Source: Trichosphaerium sp. ATCC 40318 (taxonomy: Eukaryota > Discosea > Flabellinia > Trichosidae). From it: a stretch of 64,000 bases of DNA. The stretch is from NCBI GenBank assembly GCA_038496445.1, contig JALMLS010000637.1, positions 165,192 through 229,191 on the forward strand, written 5' to 3'. The notes under the pieces are model-generated. The model searched no databases. It saw only the letters and a program-made list of their open reading frames with translations, and had not been told where the DNA came from. Shown piece by piece: positions 21,901-35,890 of the stretch (positions are counted from its first letter, which is position 1; each line of letters starts with the position of its first letter). A program made the translations under genes and the position numbers.

Positions 21901-24900
21901 TCGTTCAAGAAGTTGATCTCGTACATTTGGCTCATGCTGTCAAGAATAATAGCAACGTACCTCACCTTTACCAGTTTCATTTTTCTTACACTTTTTTCAA
22001 AGCTTGTGTCCAGTGTGACTAAAGATTTAACTGTATTTACTGGTCCTTCGCAAGATTACAATGCAAGGAAAATGAGATATAGCCAACTTGATGTTCAGTT
22101 CTTGGAGCAGATAGGTCAACTGTGGGTTACGATGGTAAAGAAGGTCAGGAGAGGTAAGATTCTTTGAAATTGTTTGCGTTATACTATATTCTTATCAATC
22201 ATTGTTACAACCCTCCGTAACTAATCTTCTTTAAATAGAAATTCCATGTACTAATGGCCAAAAATGTAAAGGTCCAGCAGTGTTTATGGTTGACTTGTTG
22301 GTAAGTAGTTAGCTTTAGATTTTCTCTTATTAACATGTCAATTAGGTGCCTCAAAGGAATGAAGCTGTACTAAGGGACATGGCACAAAATAGAGATGACG
22401 CCATTAATATAGGGGACATACTCGTACCGTAAGCAATCGTTTTTTTTTTGTAGAATTGTGAGACTACTTTTTGGCTGAATTCTTACATTTTTCTTATTCT
22501 AGTGATAATGTTGGATCAACAGCGATTCGTCTAGAATCTACCTTTGGAAACTTGATAAAATATTCGAATACAAAGGTACAAAGTTATTTAATAAGGGCGT
22601 AGAACAATGAAAAGCAGATATTAACGATAATCAACAGGATATACACAAAAGTGGGACTGATATTTTTTATTCTTTGGTTAAAATGAAAACACTTCCTATT
22701 GACCTTTATCCGCCTTCACGAACCTTCTTCAGCGATTCAATAGCTCGCCTTGCTGTATTACCTGCAAGAACACCTTCTGTACGTATTTAACTATGAGATT
22801 AAGAACCTAACAAGCTCTTAGAGTTGTATGCCATATATCACTGTAATTGTAAATAACCCATCACTATCACCGCTCCTTGCACCTCTATTTAATCCAAACC
22901 AGAATATGAGCGTATTCTTGGATATGTATAAACTAGTAATCAAATGTAGAGAACCTTTTCCACCAAAGAGATTCGCACAAATATTCGAACGCTTCAACAT
23001 TGACATGGTACGAAAAAATGATACTCTCGAATCCATTCTTCGCTGACTTTTGTTTTAAATAGTTCATTGACACGTCTGGAACACTTGGTACAGCTGAGAA
23101 GCGTCATCAAGCTCTTCTGTATGCTTTGGAACCAATGCTTGTATCTTCAACACCTACACAACCTAATAAGTTGCTACAAAGTGGTTTGCAGCATTTTGTT
23201 ATTTTATCAAAAAAAGGATTTCCTCGTCAGTTCAATAGTATCCTACCGATGCCTCTTCAACATTTCTTTTTACTTTTCTATTCTCTCCTTCCTTTGAGAG
23301 AAACCTCTCAGGATAGGAGAGAAGTTTGTTCGTGGTTTTCTTTAACTGCTTAAAAGCTATTATTCAGTTTCTTTTCAATAAAAGTAGAATGTCATCTTTA
23401 GCACCTGAGTGCTGGGAGAGAGCTATCGCTTTACCTCTAGCAAAGGCTTTACATCCTCCGCAAGCAAAAAGGATATTAGAATGGATGGGAAGCTACTTCG
23501 AAACATCATTACAAAGTGTACGACAAAAACAAGTTTGTGATTAAACTGACTTTCTGTTGCAGAAGAAGCAACCACTCTATACAACTTGGAAGCTTTACTT
23601 TTCACCTATCATACAACTTCTCCCACTTCTTTTCGCTGCGTTGTGTAGAGATCCTGGTCATAAGCCTGAGAATAACCCTTTTGCGCCTTCAGCTATAGCA
23701 GAAGGTACGCACAACATTTTTCGTGGTTTTAACTAAAAAGTTTTTAAGTACTTGCAAGAGTTTACTTTCCTTGGCTCTTTGGTAACGATAAAGTACTTCC
23801 TTGGAATCCTCAAGATTCAGATATGGCTGATATGTTACTCACATCGTTTGTAAATACAGTATCAGTGCTTCAACTCTCGCACAGAGGCGTACGCAAATGT
23901 TTCATGATATAAAAAAACTGTTCATTTAATTGGTGTTAACGGCGTACTTAGGTTGTGGATGGTGTCTTCAAATGGCTTTCATCAAGGTTGCGAGGTATTT
24001 TAAAACTAGCTATTTACCCACGTGATGCTTATTTTTAAAAAAGGGGAATGCAAACGCCTTCAAGGCAATGTGGATGTGCTTCTGCGACTAGCGCAAGGCT
24101 TGAAACCTATAGAATGGCAACATCTACAAAAGCCACCACTGATACTCACATCATTCATGAATGATAACCATACACGCCCAATGCTCATGCTATGGGCAGG
24201 AGTTCTAACAAGGTAAGAGAAACCGATTCTGCTTGTAGCTGTTGACAAACATTTTTAGATTTCCTTGGTTAAAGATGAAACCAACTTCACCTAAGTTACA
24301 GTCAGAGTATCTTCTTGAGTTGATAGAAATGACACTCACATTCATTACACACGTTCCACCTACAGATAAAGAATTCCTTGAATTCCTAGACACACTTAAA
24401 AAAGCACCTTGGATTCAACTTGATATTGCGGAATTAAAAAAACCTCGTTTCAGGCAAACGTTGTTAAGTCACTGCAATGGCTTATCAACAAAGCATCGAC
24501 ACTTGTCGTTAACACTATTAAGATATGTTACGATATTCCAGATACCAAAGGTAAGGCTAAGGCTATTAAAATCGACATATTAATAAAGTGTTTCAGGAAG
24601 CTTCAATTACTGCTTTAGAACCTCATCGTGCTTCTTTGTACATAAAATACCTGGCTGCTATTTTAAAGGATGAAATGAACGAGGATGAAGTTAAATCTGC
24701 TGTTAGACTAATATTTAATCAAATGCCTTACCTACCAGTTACAGATCACGTGCCTTTAATAAAGGTACATCCAAATATAAAAAACACAAAATATTCTGAC
24801 TTTTTTTTAAAGGAGGCTTTGGCGCTTTGCAGAATCTCAGCATTGATGCGTAATGTGACTGTTTCAGAAACATTCAATTTCCTAACACATCACCCTCAAT

Positions 24901-26165
24901 TCTCTGTGCATGTCATAAAGGCAACACCACAAGTGTACGTTCAGTTCTCAGTAGATTTTTCGTAAAACTTCTGACTTATTTCTGGGCATTTAGTATTGTT
25001 TCTCCAAAGTCTCAGGTGCCAATCATAGAGAAAGCATTAGAAATGGCTGTAAAAGAAGGACACATGTGGAGTGCTGTCGCAGCAAATGTGATTATACCGC
25101 AGGTACCCAAAAAACACCGAAAAAGGGACATAAAAAGATTCTCTACTAAATTGTTTATAGATTGGATCATCAAAGGACGAATTTTTAGTTGCAGCACGAG
25201 ACAGTGGTGCTGTTCTCACACTTTATATACATAGGTACGAAAAATCGTCAAGCCATACAACCAAAGAAAACAGTGCTTACTTTTATCCTAGTTTGAAATG
25301 TCTTCAAGGCTTTAAACAAGGAGAATCTCTTGATGCTCTACTAGCTGATTTACTACAGTAAGTTTTTGGTTTACTGCGATTATTCGTGTTGTATTGATCC
25401 TTATCGTATAGTTGGACAACACGTGTACCGTTACAGAACCTCAAAGGGAAAGAACACTTTTCCTCATTGTTGTGGGTTGTAGCTATTGAGACTCTGCATT
25501 GGCAACTAGCTCAACCTATTAACCATCAGACGAGGTCTAGCGTAGCGGATAGAATTGTATTTTTAGGTTCAGAGTTAGAGAAGTTTGCAAGAGATCAATC
25601 AGGCGGGTTTTGGGGTGTAGGCGGAACAAAGGTGAGTTACTCGTTGGTTTTGTGTTTTTTTCTGACATTTGTATTTAAGTCACCGTATCCACCTAGCTTC
25701 CGATTATTGGCGCGTGTAGTATCTGTTTTTATTGCTACACAAACCAAGCAAACTACAAAGACGGTAAAAACAATAAGAGTTGGGTAAGCGCCATTTGTTT
25801 TTGAAAAAAAACCGTTTGTTTAAAATTATTTAATTAATTTGGTACTTGGAGAGAGTTAGTGATCGCCCATTGCTAACCTCCTTTTCTGTTGATCATAAGC
25901 ATTTTCAGTTATTGTTAGTTTTATTGTTGCTAATCTGTTATGTAGACCACATGAAAGATTGAATTTCGATGCAAGTACTGAAAAGAAAATTTCTAGTCTC
26001 TCTGAAAGACAAAAGCACCGTGACTACAAAACTTATGCTGTTGCTATTCAAGCTGCGCTTGCATTTATTAAGAACGAGAGTAATACTTTATCGGGAGTAA
26101 GACAACTTGTGTGGCAGGTTATTAATCTAATTCATCAAACTGATGCAAAATTGTTTGTAAACTAA
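15973..26165 (+). CDS. EPG5: EPG5 homologue (autophagosome-lysosome tether), very large multi-exon gene
   Basis: About 10.2 kb of dense short exons separated by roughly 40-90-bp introns. The first exon encodes MEAVRERPKKKQTAR, basic like the N-terminus of animal EPG5, followed by a Pro-rich segment (16200-16630). Mid-protein landmarks match EPG5: KSMGVYLFKSLPLDKFVAD near 19325-19380, then RCIIDGLNWGKHPGTDELFL near 19635-19700, and near 21570-21720 RWLELNF...LPDKQYNASRFNSLQ...LWIDLVPMG. The C-terminal exon ends at 26163-26165. I estimate well over 2,000 residues, comparable to the animal protein. EPG5 is a Rab7 effector that tethers autophagosomes to late endosomes/lysosomes via LC3 and promotes SNARE-mediated fusion (established in animals). 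Individual exon limits were not all resolved, so internal frame breaks cannot be excluded. The start at 15973 is chosen as the first ATG of the basic exon. Confidence 0.75.
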
Positions 26166-26734
26166 GAATAAAATAGGAATAAACTCATATTTTACGGTAA
26201 ACAAATTCACTGATTGTACCCGTTTTACCATAAAACAGCGTTTTTACCGTAAACATATTCAACTAATTACTAGTTACATGTAGCATAGTTATTTATAGCC
26301 CTTAACCAAAACAACAGAAGGAATTCCACAAGTAAAAATAGTTTGCAATTTACAAACCGTAAATCTCTGAAAATCTCAACATTTTAGAAATTGCATCTGA
26401 AAAAACGTTTTGCTGTTAAGCCCACTGTTAAGTTAACATTGGCTTGGTTTCTGTATAACCTATTTGTGTCGCGTAAGCAAGATAGTGTCATAGTGGCTAT
26501 TACACATTACTCATAAACGTCTAGCTCTGTTTTTTTAACAAGTATGTTCTGAAAAGGGAGAAAAAAACAACTTCTGCTGACATTAGTAGCAATGTCGCTC
26601 GGTGTACATACAGGTGAACAGTAAATGTGTCTGCTTTGAGTTTATTGGTGTTGAACCATGCACAAGCGCCTTGGTGTTGGTCTCTAGAATTCAATCGAAA
26701 ATGTTGTATTGACTCACACAATTAATTCAATACG
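26166..26734. other. Intergenic, with repeated TTTTACGGTAAAC-like motif
   Basis: Between EPG5 and the MYND gene. The palindrome-like motif TTTACGGTAAAC/TTTACCGTAAAC occurs at about 26192 and 26236, with a related TTTTACCATAAAAC between them. No gene is supported. Confidence 0.4.
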
Positions 26735-27495
26735 ATGGCGTCTCAGTTAGCTCACGCAAAAGCCGCTTCGCAATGGCAACAAGCCAAGGACCTTCGCAGT
26801 AATCTTGAAAAGTTTGATGCCCAACATGGCGATGCTTTCTGCGCATTTTGGAGAAACTTATCTACTTCAAAGAGGAGACAGTTGTTAATAACAGTAGGAG
26901 GTACAGTTTTACGAAAAACGTAGCAATTAACTGTTTGACAGGTGGCAATATCCCTGATACGCCCACCGTATGTATACCAGGGCTACCTACTCTTAACTTA
27001 AGGTCATTAACGCGAAATGCCGGCCAAAGCTACATAAATATGTACAAACGTGAGACAGCGCCTATAAACCACGACTGGCGATACCTAAAACTACTACCGG
27101 ATGTAAAAGAGGACTTTCCAACTCAAGCTGATCTACAACGTCTCAAAACCGCTTTGGCACTCTTCAATAGAACACTAGACTTCCGTAACGTATTAGAGTA
27201 TGAGAAGTACTTGGGTTCAGGATGGGGACTCCAGTGGTTCGTTTTAAGCACGCTGTGCATGGTAGCAGACGAGTACCTAAAGCTGAAGGGCATAAAAGAC
27301 CATTGTACGGTGTATAGATCAAACTGTTGCTGGGCATGTTACGCAAAAAGTGGAAAAAATGGACAAAAGTTGCTTGGTTGCTCTGTATGTAAACAAGCGA
27401 GATATTGCTCTACTGAATGTCAACGTAAGCATTGGTCTGTACATAAGAAAGAATGTAGGCTTATGGCAGAGCATCCTTATGGCGTTGAAGACTGA
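26735..27495 (+). CDS. MYND zinc-finger protein
   Basis: Exon 1 is 26735-26900 and exon 2 26942-27495; a 41-bp GTACAG...GACAG intron joins VGG to GNIPDTP in frame, giving about 239 residues. The C-terminus carries a MYND finger with CC-x2-C, then LLGCSVCKQARYCSTECQRK and HWSVHKKEC, providing the expected Cys/His zinc ligands. MYND fingers bind proline-rich peptides; no SET domain precedes this one, so it is not an SMYD methyltransferase. The N-terminal part is helical and polar (MASQLAHAKAASQWQQAKDL). Molecular role unknown. Confidence 0.85.
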
Positions 27496-27829
27496 ATTTG
27501 TTTACTACACACAAGGCCAACAATAAACTCCGTTTGGTTTTTCGAGTTTACTTACAAAACGCACGTGTTCGCTTGTATATTTGCGTTGCAAAGAAGCTTC
27601 CGAATGTCACTGACTCTATCTTTGATTTGAGTATTAATAGAATTTATTACACGTGATTATTTGCGTATTATTCAGTCAACAGTATCAAAGATGTTGAAGA
27701 GTTCTACTTTGCAAGGCATGGTTTCTGGAGGCGTCTATGTCTCAGATATAAATACAGTACAAACCACGTGTTCACATTGTTTTGTAGGAGATCCTTCTGT
27801 ACTATTCCATAGCATAATATGAATACCAG
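27496..27829. other. Convergent intergenic spacer
   Basis: Lies between the MYND gene (plus) and the membrane-protein gene (minus). Contains one CACGTG at 27650. No gene seen. Confidence 0.4.
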
Positions 27830-28455
27830 TTAATAGAATAGCCTAGCAACTATCAACAGGAATAGAAAAAAAGAAATTGGAGGTTGCAACGCGACACAAA
27901 TTGTAACCGTGGACAAATAAACAATTACCTTACAAATTATCGCTGCAACAACAGTATCGAAAAGAGCCTTCGGTATTAATCCAATTGATGACTCCGAATG
28001 CACAAGAAGAATGATACCATATATGAACCATACAAGGGTGAAAAGACAATAGCCCAAAACAGATAACTGAATACTAACAATACCAGCACTTTCTAGAAAT
28101 AAGAATATACATATACCAAGAGTCAATAGTGCTATGAATACGATTTGCGTGACAGAATCATAGAAAAGCCAACCTGATAATCTAATAGCTGTAACAAACA
28201 AGTAAGGGGTGATCACTGTAAATCCCGTTTTGACCCAAAACCCCAAGAAAAAATGTGGCGAGTTTTGGTGCCTTTAGAAGACGTACAGTACGGTTCACGT
28301 TCCACACTAGATGTCTCATTCAAAGGAAGTTCCCGCACTGAATTGACGGAACGAACATTCCTGTACTTTATAGACACCACAAGCTCTGTGACTACTATTC
28401 CTATTACAATGCACCACAAGATGAACGCTGCAAAAATTATCGAAATATCAACCAT
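27830..28455 (-). CDS. Multi-pass membrane protein, unknown family
   Basis: Exon 1 28455-28287 and exon 2 28215-27830, joined over a 71-bp intron (28286-28216, GTACGT...CAG); without it two overlapping frames are seen, each stopping or starting mid-protein. About 184 residues. One helix lies at the N-terminus (IIFAAFILWCIVIGIVVTEL), a polar linker follows, and three or four further hydrophobic helices fill the rest. The motif GWLFYDSVTQIVF resembles FTWLCYDAVQCMF in the frame at 28887-29153, so the two may be diverged duplicates. No family identified. A possible further 5' exon around 28500-28630 could not be joined in frame. Confidence 0.55.
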
Positions 28456-28886
28456 GTTTTCTGCCTGTATTCGTGTGTTGTCCTTACAACAATCAGTCTG
28501 TTTAGCTTGATATTAGCTCTTCGGTTGTCACCCAATCTACAGCTTAACAATAAAGGTCCATTGTCGCGTGCCCTTATTTTATGTGCATGTACTTTAAGTA
28601 CACTCCACGCTCCGTAATTCATGGCGCTCAATATATGCATAAATCAAGCTATAATAGCATCTTAATTGTTCGCGGCACGTGATTTTGTTGTGAAATCAGA
28701 ATAACAATTCATAAACTCGCTATTACAATTAAGTCCTCGAATCTTTTTGTTTTTTGTCGTTGTGCAAGAACAACAAAGTAAGTGTAACCACAAACTAATT
28801 TGTGTACTTTATCCTCACTGGTTACTACCTCTTGTAAGATGTTGATACCCTAACAAAGTTAAGAATAACTAAAGAGAGATTAAAGA

Positions 28887-29153
28887 TTAAGAATCTACCT
28901 TCAATATCATTGCAGGAACAGAATCATAAAGAGGTTTTGGTGTCAGCGTTTTCGAAACAATCAAACAACAAAGAAGACCCAAAGCGAAGAATCCATAAAA
29001 CATACACTGAACAGCATCATAACAAAGCCAAGTAAAGAGCCCAATCGCTTGCTCAAACATTGATGACAATGTACTTTGGAGAGGATTAAGCACAGTAAAC
29101 AGCTTCAAAGAACATCTTATGGTAAGTGAATGTGCTATTTTTTGCGTCTTCAA
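28887..29153 (-). CDS. Possible small membrane protein, relative of the 27.8-kb gene
   Basis: An 88-codon frame starting MKTQKIAHSL with one or two hydrophobic segments (MFYGFFALGLLCCLIV). The FTWLCYDAVQ motif followed by a helix and KPLYDSVPAMI parallels GWLFYDSVTQ...KALFDTVVAAI in the neighbour. The frame may continue through an unrecognised intron near 28890, or it may be a remnant. Low support as a stand-alone gene. Confidence 0.35.
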   Translation of the reverse strand: MKTQKIAHSLTIRCSLKLFTVLNPLQSTLSSMFEQAIGLFTWLCYDAVQCMFYGFFALGLLCCLIVSKTLTPKPLYDSVPAMILKVDS

Positions 29154-29353
29154 AGATGTTCTAAACTGCTACTTGCCTTGATCGTGTCATGCTCGAAATG
29201 TATCAAGTATAAACTATGCAAAAGATAAATGAAGCCTGTAATTTTGTAAATTAATAAAGTATTTTAGGAACTCAAGATGGTTTACTTCTTCATCACTTAA
29301 TTAGCGTTTAAGGCACTTTATTGAACATCAAGTCAACTTTACCACGAAAAACA

Positions 29354-29791
29354 ATGTTTAACATACAAGATTTACTCAAAAAAGCGTCGGAGGAGCAAAC
29401 CAAAACCTTCAAAGCCAACCTACAAGACAAGATGACTAAAAAAAGTTTCCTTGTGGTGTACTACACAACTTTTCTTGGTTCCTACTTTCCTGAGGGCATG
29501 GAAAGCTGGGAAGACAGTAAATTCAACTCACTTTGCCACCAAGTTATTGATTCTATAAGCTTATGTGCTTGTACGTTTAACAACATCAGTTTGTACGCTT
29601 GTGACATTACAGTAACGGATTTTCCAGCTGAAATTGCTTTCTTCCATGATATGGTAGGTATAGACTCAGATGGCTTTATAGCGAGCTGTAAAGAACAATA
29701 TAACACCTATAAAGACTTGAGGCAGTGCCAGCTTGGTCCTAGCATGTGGGATTGCCTTGTAGCAGGCGAAAAAGTAACAATAACATCATGA
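29354..29791 (+). CDS. Uncharacterised soluble protein
   Basis: An intact 145-residue frame beginning MFNIQDLLKKASEEQTKTF; an amphipathic helical N-terminus is followed by a region with several Cys and aromatic residues (CACTFNNISLYACDITVTDF, then CKEQYNTYKDLRQCQLGP). I chose the ATG at 29354, the first ATG in frame. No signal peptide or membrane helix. No family recognised. AATAAA lies 20 bp after the stop (29811), supporting a real 3' end. Confidence 0.55.
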   Translation: MFNIQDLLKKASEEQTKTFKANLQDKMTKKSFLVVYYTTFLGSYFPEGMESWEDSKFNSLCHQVIDSISLCACTFNNISLYACDITVTDFPAEIAFFHDMVGIDSDGFIASCKEQYNTYKDLRQCQLGPSMWDCLVAGEKVTITS

Positions 29792-29976
29792 GTTTTTTCT
29801 TTGTGACTATTTCAATAAACTTGCTTCATGTAGCCTTACCAACTATTGTAGAAGCGCTTCGTTGAGCTATGTAATAAAAATATGTTTAAGAAGTATTTTG
29901 GAACGTTTAGAGTTACTGAGTTGGCGTCATCGGCCCAGAAATTTTAATTCTTTGAAATACAAGTTGTTTATTTTTC

Positions 29977-31186
29977 TCAATACGCCTTTTTAGTACTTTT
30001 TTTTTTCATTATACCAAGATCTTCTAAGCTCTCAAGGCTCTCTGGATCACCAACACTAGGTTCTGTTTTATTGGTTTCATAATGACTCTTTCCTTCACTA
30101 TGATAATGTACTTTCTTCTCGGATACTTTATCTGCTGCATGCTGAATGGTGGCTTCGAGAAAATGTTAAAAAATAAGCCACTGTAAGTTTGGTACCTGAA
30201 GAGATTTCTGTGGTTGTAGCCTCAGACTTGGCATAAACAACTATAACGCCTGTCAGAAGTGCGGCGATGACAGCAAGACCGATGGCTAGCAAGGTACGTT
30301 AGATCTAGTTTTTTTCTTTCTTTCTTTAGGCAGAAAAAACTCACTCAGTGTGACGATTTGTAGATTACCGAATTCGTCATTTACGTATGTATCTCCGTGT
30401 GCAATAGGTTCACATAGAACATCACGTTTAGCTTCGCAATTATCATCGTAAAATAGACCATCCACAACAGCAACACATGGCTCTGTTAGTATTTCTTTAG
30501 CTTTACCATTGTCATCATGCCAATACTCTAAACTGGCGGCTGTAGTCCTTAAAAACTAATTAAATAGATAGCTAATAAGAGTTATATGTTCTACAGTAAT
30601 TTTTCTATCCAAAAGTGGTTTGGTTAGCCTTGAAAACGTAGATTTGGCAAACAAATTCGTACTTTTTATAAAATAACTCCGCATTGTCAAATGAATCATT
30701 GTGTGATCTCCAGGCAAATACATGTAGCTTTTTAGCACAATCTATACAACAACTACTATTATATTTGCATCGGAAGCATGAAACATCCTTTTCGATCTCA
30801 CTACGTCACGTGTCAAAAAACGTATTTAAAAAGTGTAAAAATCGGTTTTGGTTCTTGTACGCTTCTATGAGTATGCAGTCAGATGAAGGCTTAGGCAGAG
30901 TAGATATAGCCCTTCCACCTACCCATACGCCTGCTCCTAGATCACGTTTGCTTGTTTGTGAAACCAGGGCTTTGAAATCTGTTTCGGAAGTAATCTCGGC
31001 CATTTCCATATTACTGAATGCTTGGTAGTTAGTTTACATCGTTTAATTTTGTATTGAGAGGACTCACTGTGATTTGCAAGCGTTTGCCGCTTCAGACCAT
31101 GTAAACTGCCCAGAATACACAGTGTAACCAGTGAGGTCAGCGCATGAAATAAACGGTAAAATAATCAGCACCAACAACAATCGCAT
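29977..31186 (-). CDS. Type I membrane protein with C-type lectin domain
   Basis: Six exons join in frame: 31186-31068, 31013-30861, 30800-30663, 30547-30345, 30285-30196 and 30152-29977, giving 292 residues. Order: signal peptide (MRLLLVLIILPFISCA); C-type-lectin-like domain starting YTVYSGQFTWSEAANACKS, with GVWVGGR, and ending CVAVVDGLFYDDNC...RDVLCE; a single membrane helix (IGLAVIAALLTGVIVVYA); and an acidic cytoplasmic tail ending in Lys-rich KKKSTKKAY. The CTLD has an unusual Cys-rich insertion (CFRCKYNSSCCIDC) before the final strands. Such receptors bind carbohydrate or protein ligands at the cell surface. No EPN/QPD-type triad is clear, so sugar specificity is not predicted. It is divergent from the M28 peptidase gene. 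Confidence 0.8.
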
Positions 31187-31645
31187 GGTATTTATAGTCG
31201 CTAGAGGATAATCTTCCAGTATATAATATCTTTAACCGATTCTTAACAAGAGTTAATGGCAAATAATGCCAAAAAAACCAGTGGAATTTCATGAGGACTT
31301 AGCAGACTTAGAAAGGAGCAAGCCAGTACATTTTTTCGGAAGTAACATCGCCTTACGAAGCTAGATTACATTATCCTGCAGGTACAGTTGTTTATTATTT
31401 TTGTACGACCACGTGACTACATAAGTACGCTGTCAGTTCCTTTGCACGCGTGAGTACTCCGAAACGTACCTTTTTAGTTGTGTTGAAGGTTTTTGATGGA
31501 AAAACCGTTTACTTCTGCTTGAAACGCTCAATTTTGTGTTAAAAATAGTGCCTCAACGCACACAACGTTATTTTATTTATGTTGGAAAGTTCCAAAACAC
31601 GCAGCTATCCACTAACACTTCCTTAAGTGTTAAAACTCATAAAAG
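31187..31645. promoter_or_regulatory. Divergent upstream region with a possible short exon
   Basis: Separates the lectin gene (minus) from the peptidase gene (plus). A frame at 31266 (MPKKPVEFHEDLADLERSKP) and an overlapping frame ending EARLHYPAG before a GTACAG donor at about 31381 look protein-like but are one base out of register with each other. They could be an unresolved small gene or a broken exon. CACGTG occurs at 31410. Confidence 0.35.
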
Positions 31646-34077
<2,432 letters not shown>

Positions 34078-34540
34078 AAAGTCTGACGAACTTCAAAATA
34101 CAAACTTTCAATTTTACAATATTGTTTTTGGTTTGTCATAGTTCAGACTTTTTGAACTGGCTTAAGAGTGTTTATCGTACCTCTAAATAATCTAAACTAT
34201 GCCAACTAGGCAGAATCCATAATTTGAACCCATAAAAGCACTGTTTGCATGTGTTCAGTTAATGCAGTGCTTAACGTCATCAAGAACCTTACTTGGAATA
34301 ATTTTACCAGCATCCCTTTTTATAGTTACCTCTTTGTAACAGTGTTCTAAATGTTTGCGTAGAGAGTTACGTTTCATACTTTACTAGTAAAGAGATCTCT
34401 GATCAGGTACATACCTACTTACACATACTAAATGCCAAGTAATTAATAATCAATAAAGAACAGCAGTTGAAGAATTCAGTAGTGGTGAACAACATTCACG
34501 TGGTTTCTTAGAATTTTAACACAATTTTATTTTATTCACA
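34078..34540. other. Intergenic region before a YwqK gene
   Basis: No gene seen. Its right edge enters an 18-bp tandem duplication (about 34537-34572) that covers the start codon of the next gene. CACGTG lies near 34498. Confidence 0.4.
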
Positions 34541-35499
34541 ATGCTCGCATATCCCACAATGCTCGCATGTCCTGATAATATTGATTGCAAGGTAATCAGC
34601 ATACGTTTGGTTACAAGATAAATAACAGATTTTAATAGATAGTTGCTGTAAAACCGGAAGGGTGCTCTTTAATAAACCTTCCAGTCGAGATTCAGCTAGA
34701 CATTATTGATTTGGACTCATCACTGTATTTCAAGTGGCCAATCTTGTCAAAACAGGCCGCGATAAATACAAGGTATGATTGTGACATGAATAAGCATGGA
34801 AAATGGCTTCGCCGAAGAAAGGACCTTGTTATAAAGCAAATGTGTTGGAAACACGGTGCACCGCATGGAGAGTACAAAGTATGGTGGCACAGTGGCCTAT
34901 TGAAGACCCAGAAGAATTACATAAATCGCAAACTAGACGGAGAACACAAGGAGTGGTTCAATGATGGCCAAGTGAGGATCCAGACTAATTACAGCAATAA
35001 CAAGCAAGAAGGAGAATACAAGGAGTGGTATCGCAATGGCAAATTGAAGAGCCATTGTAATTACAGTAATGGCAAACGAGAAGGAGAACACAAGGAGTGG
35101 TATCGCGATGGACAATTGATGAGCCATTGTAATTATCTCAATTACAAACTAGAAGGAGAATTCAAGGAGTGGTACAAGAAGGGCCAAATTAAGAGATATT
35201 GTAATTATAACAATGGCCAGCGAGAAGGAGAATACAAACTCTGGTTCAATAATGGCCAATTGAATATCCAGTGTAATTACAGCAATAACAAGCAAGAAGG
35301 AGAATACAAGGAGTGGTATTGGAGTGGCCAATTGAAGATGCATTGTAATTACATAAATGGCAAAAAAGAAGGAGAATGCAAAGAGTGGTATTGGTGTGGC
35401 CAATTGTCAAGGCAATGTAATTACATCAATGGCAAGCAAGAAGGAGAATGCAAGCTGTGGTGTCGGGATGGCATATTGATTTGGACAATTGAAAAATGA
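34541..35499 (+). CDS. F-box-like / YwqK (MORN-2) repeat protein
   Basis: Exon 1 34541-34591 and exon 2 34639-35499, joined over a 47-bp intron (GTAATC...AATAG), give about 303 residues. The start region is a tandem duplication CACAATGCTCGCATATCC / CACAATGCTCGCATGTCC, so two in-frame ATGs lie 18 bp apart (34541 and 34559). Residues about 31-60 are F-box-like (INLPVEIQLDIIDLDSS, YFKWPILSKQAA). About ten highly regular units follow, of the type GEYKEWYRNGQLKxHCNYSNGK, more uniform than in other family members. Uniformity suggests recent unit duplication or gene conversion. Function unknown. Confidence 0.75.
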
Positions 35500-35569
35500 T
35501 CGCAAATAAGTTAGTAGTTTCTTTAGGTTCTGTGAATGTCTTTGTAGGACGTTAAATAAAATAGTTATA

Positions 35570-35790
35570 AATTTATCGTGTTGTCGTATTTGTAAAAAAG
35601 TACCATGAGCACTTATCATGTAAAAATTCTGAACTGATCTCGCCCAAAATCTATCTTGGATGCGCCAAAGCTATGTAATGTCCCTTGAAATAAATAACTG
35701 ACTAAGACTGTAACCTGGTAGCCATATCTGTTTGCGAAAATTCCTTTCGGTGACATATCTATCTCAGTTCAATGTAAGTATAGAGCGGTA
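35570..35790. repeat. Repeat block, inverted copy at 53690-53885
   Basis: Downstream of the YwqK gene, this block (TTTATCGTGTTGTCGTATTT, CAAAGCTATGTAATG, TGTAACCTGGTAGCCATATC) occurs as a reverse complement at about 53690-53885. It marks another 3' flank moved with YwqK family duplication. No coding capacity. Confidence 0.6.
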
Positions 35791-35890
35791 ATTAATCTTG
35801 GTGCACGGGTTACATAGCATTAACCATGACTTTGTACAAAAATATTCTCATAATTTTCTTACTTTTTGACGGTCTGTTTAGGTTGCGATA

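Noticed and set aside
35149-35403. Minus-strand frames rich in Phe/Leu/Ile opposite the YwqK array
   Set aside because: Antisense shadows of the repeat; hydrophobicity comes from reading the repeated codons backwards.
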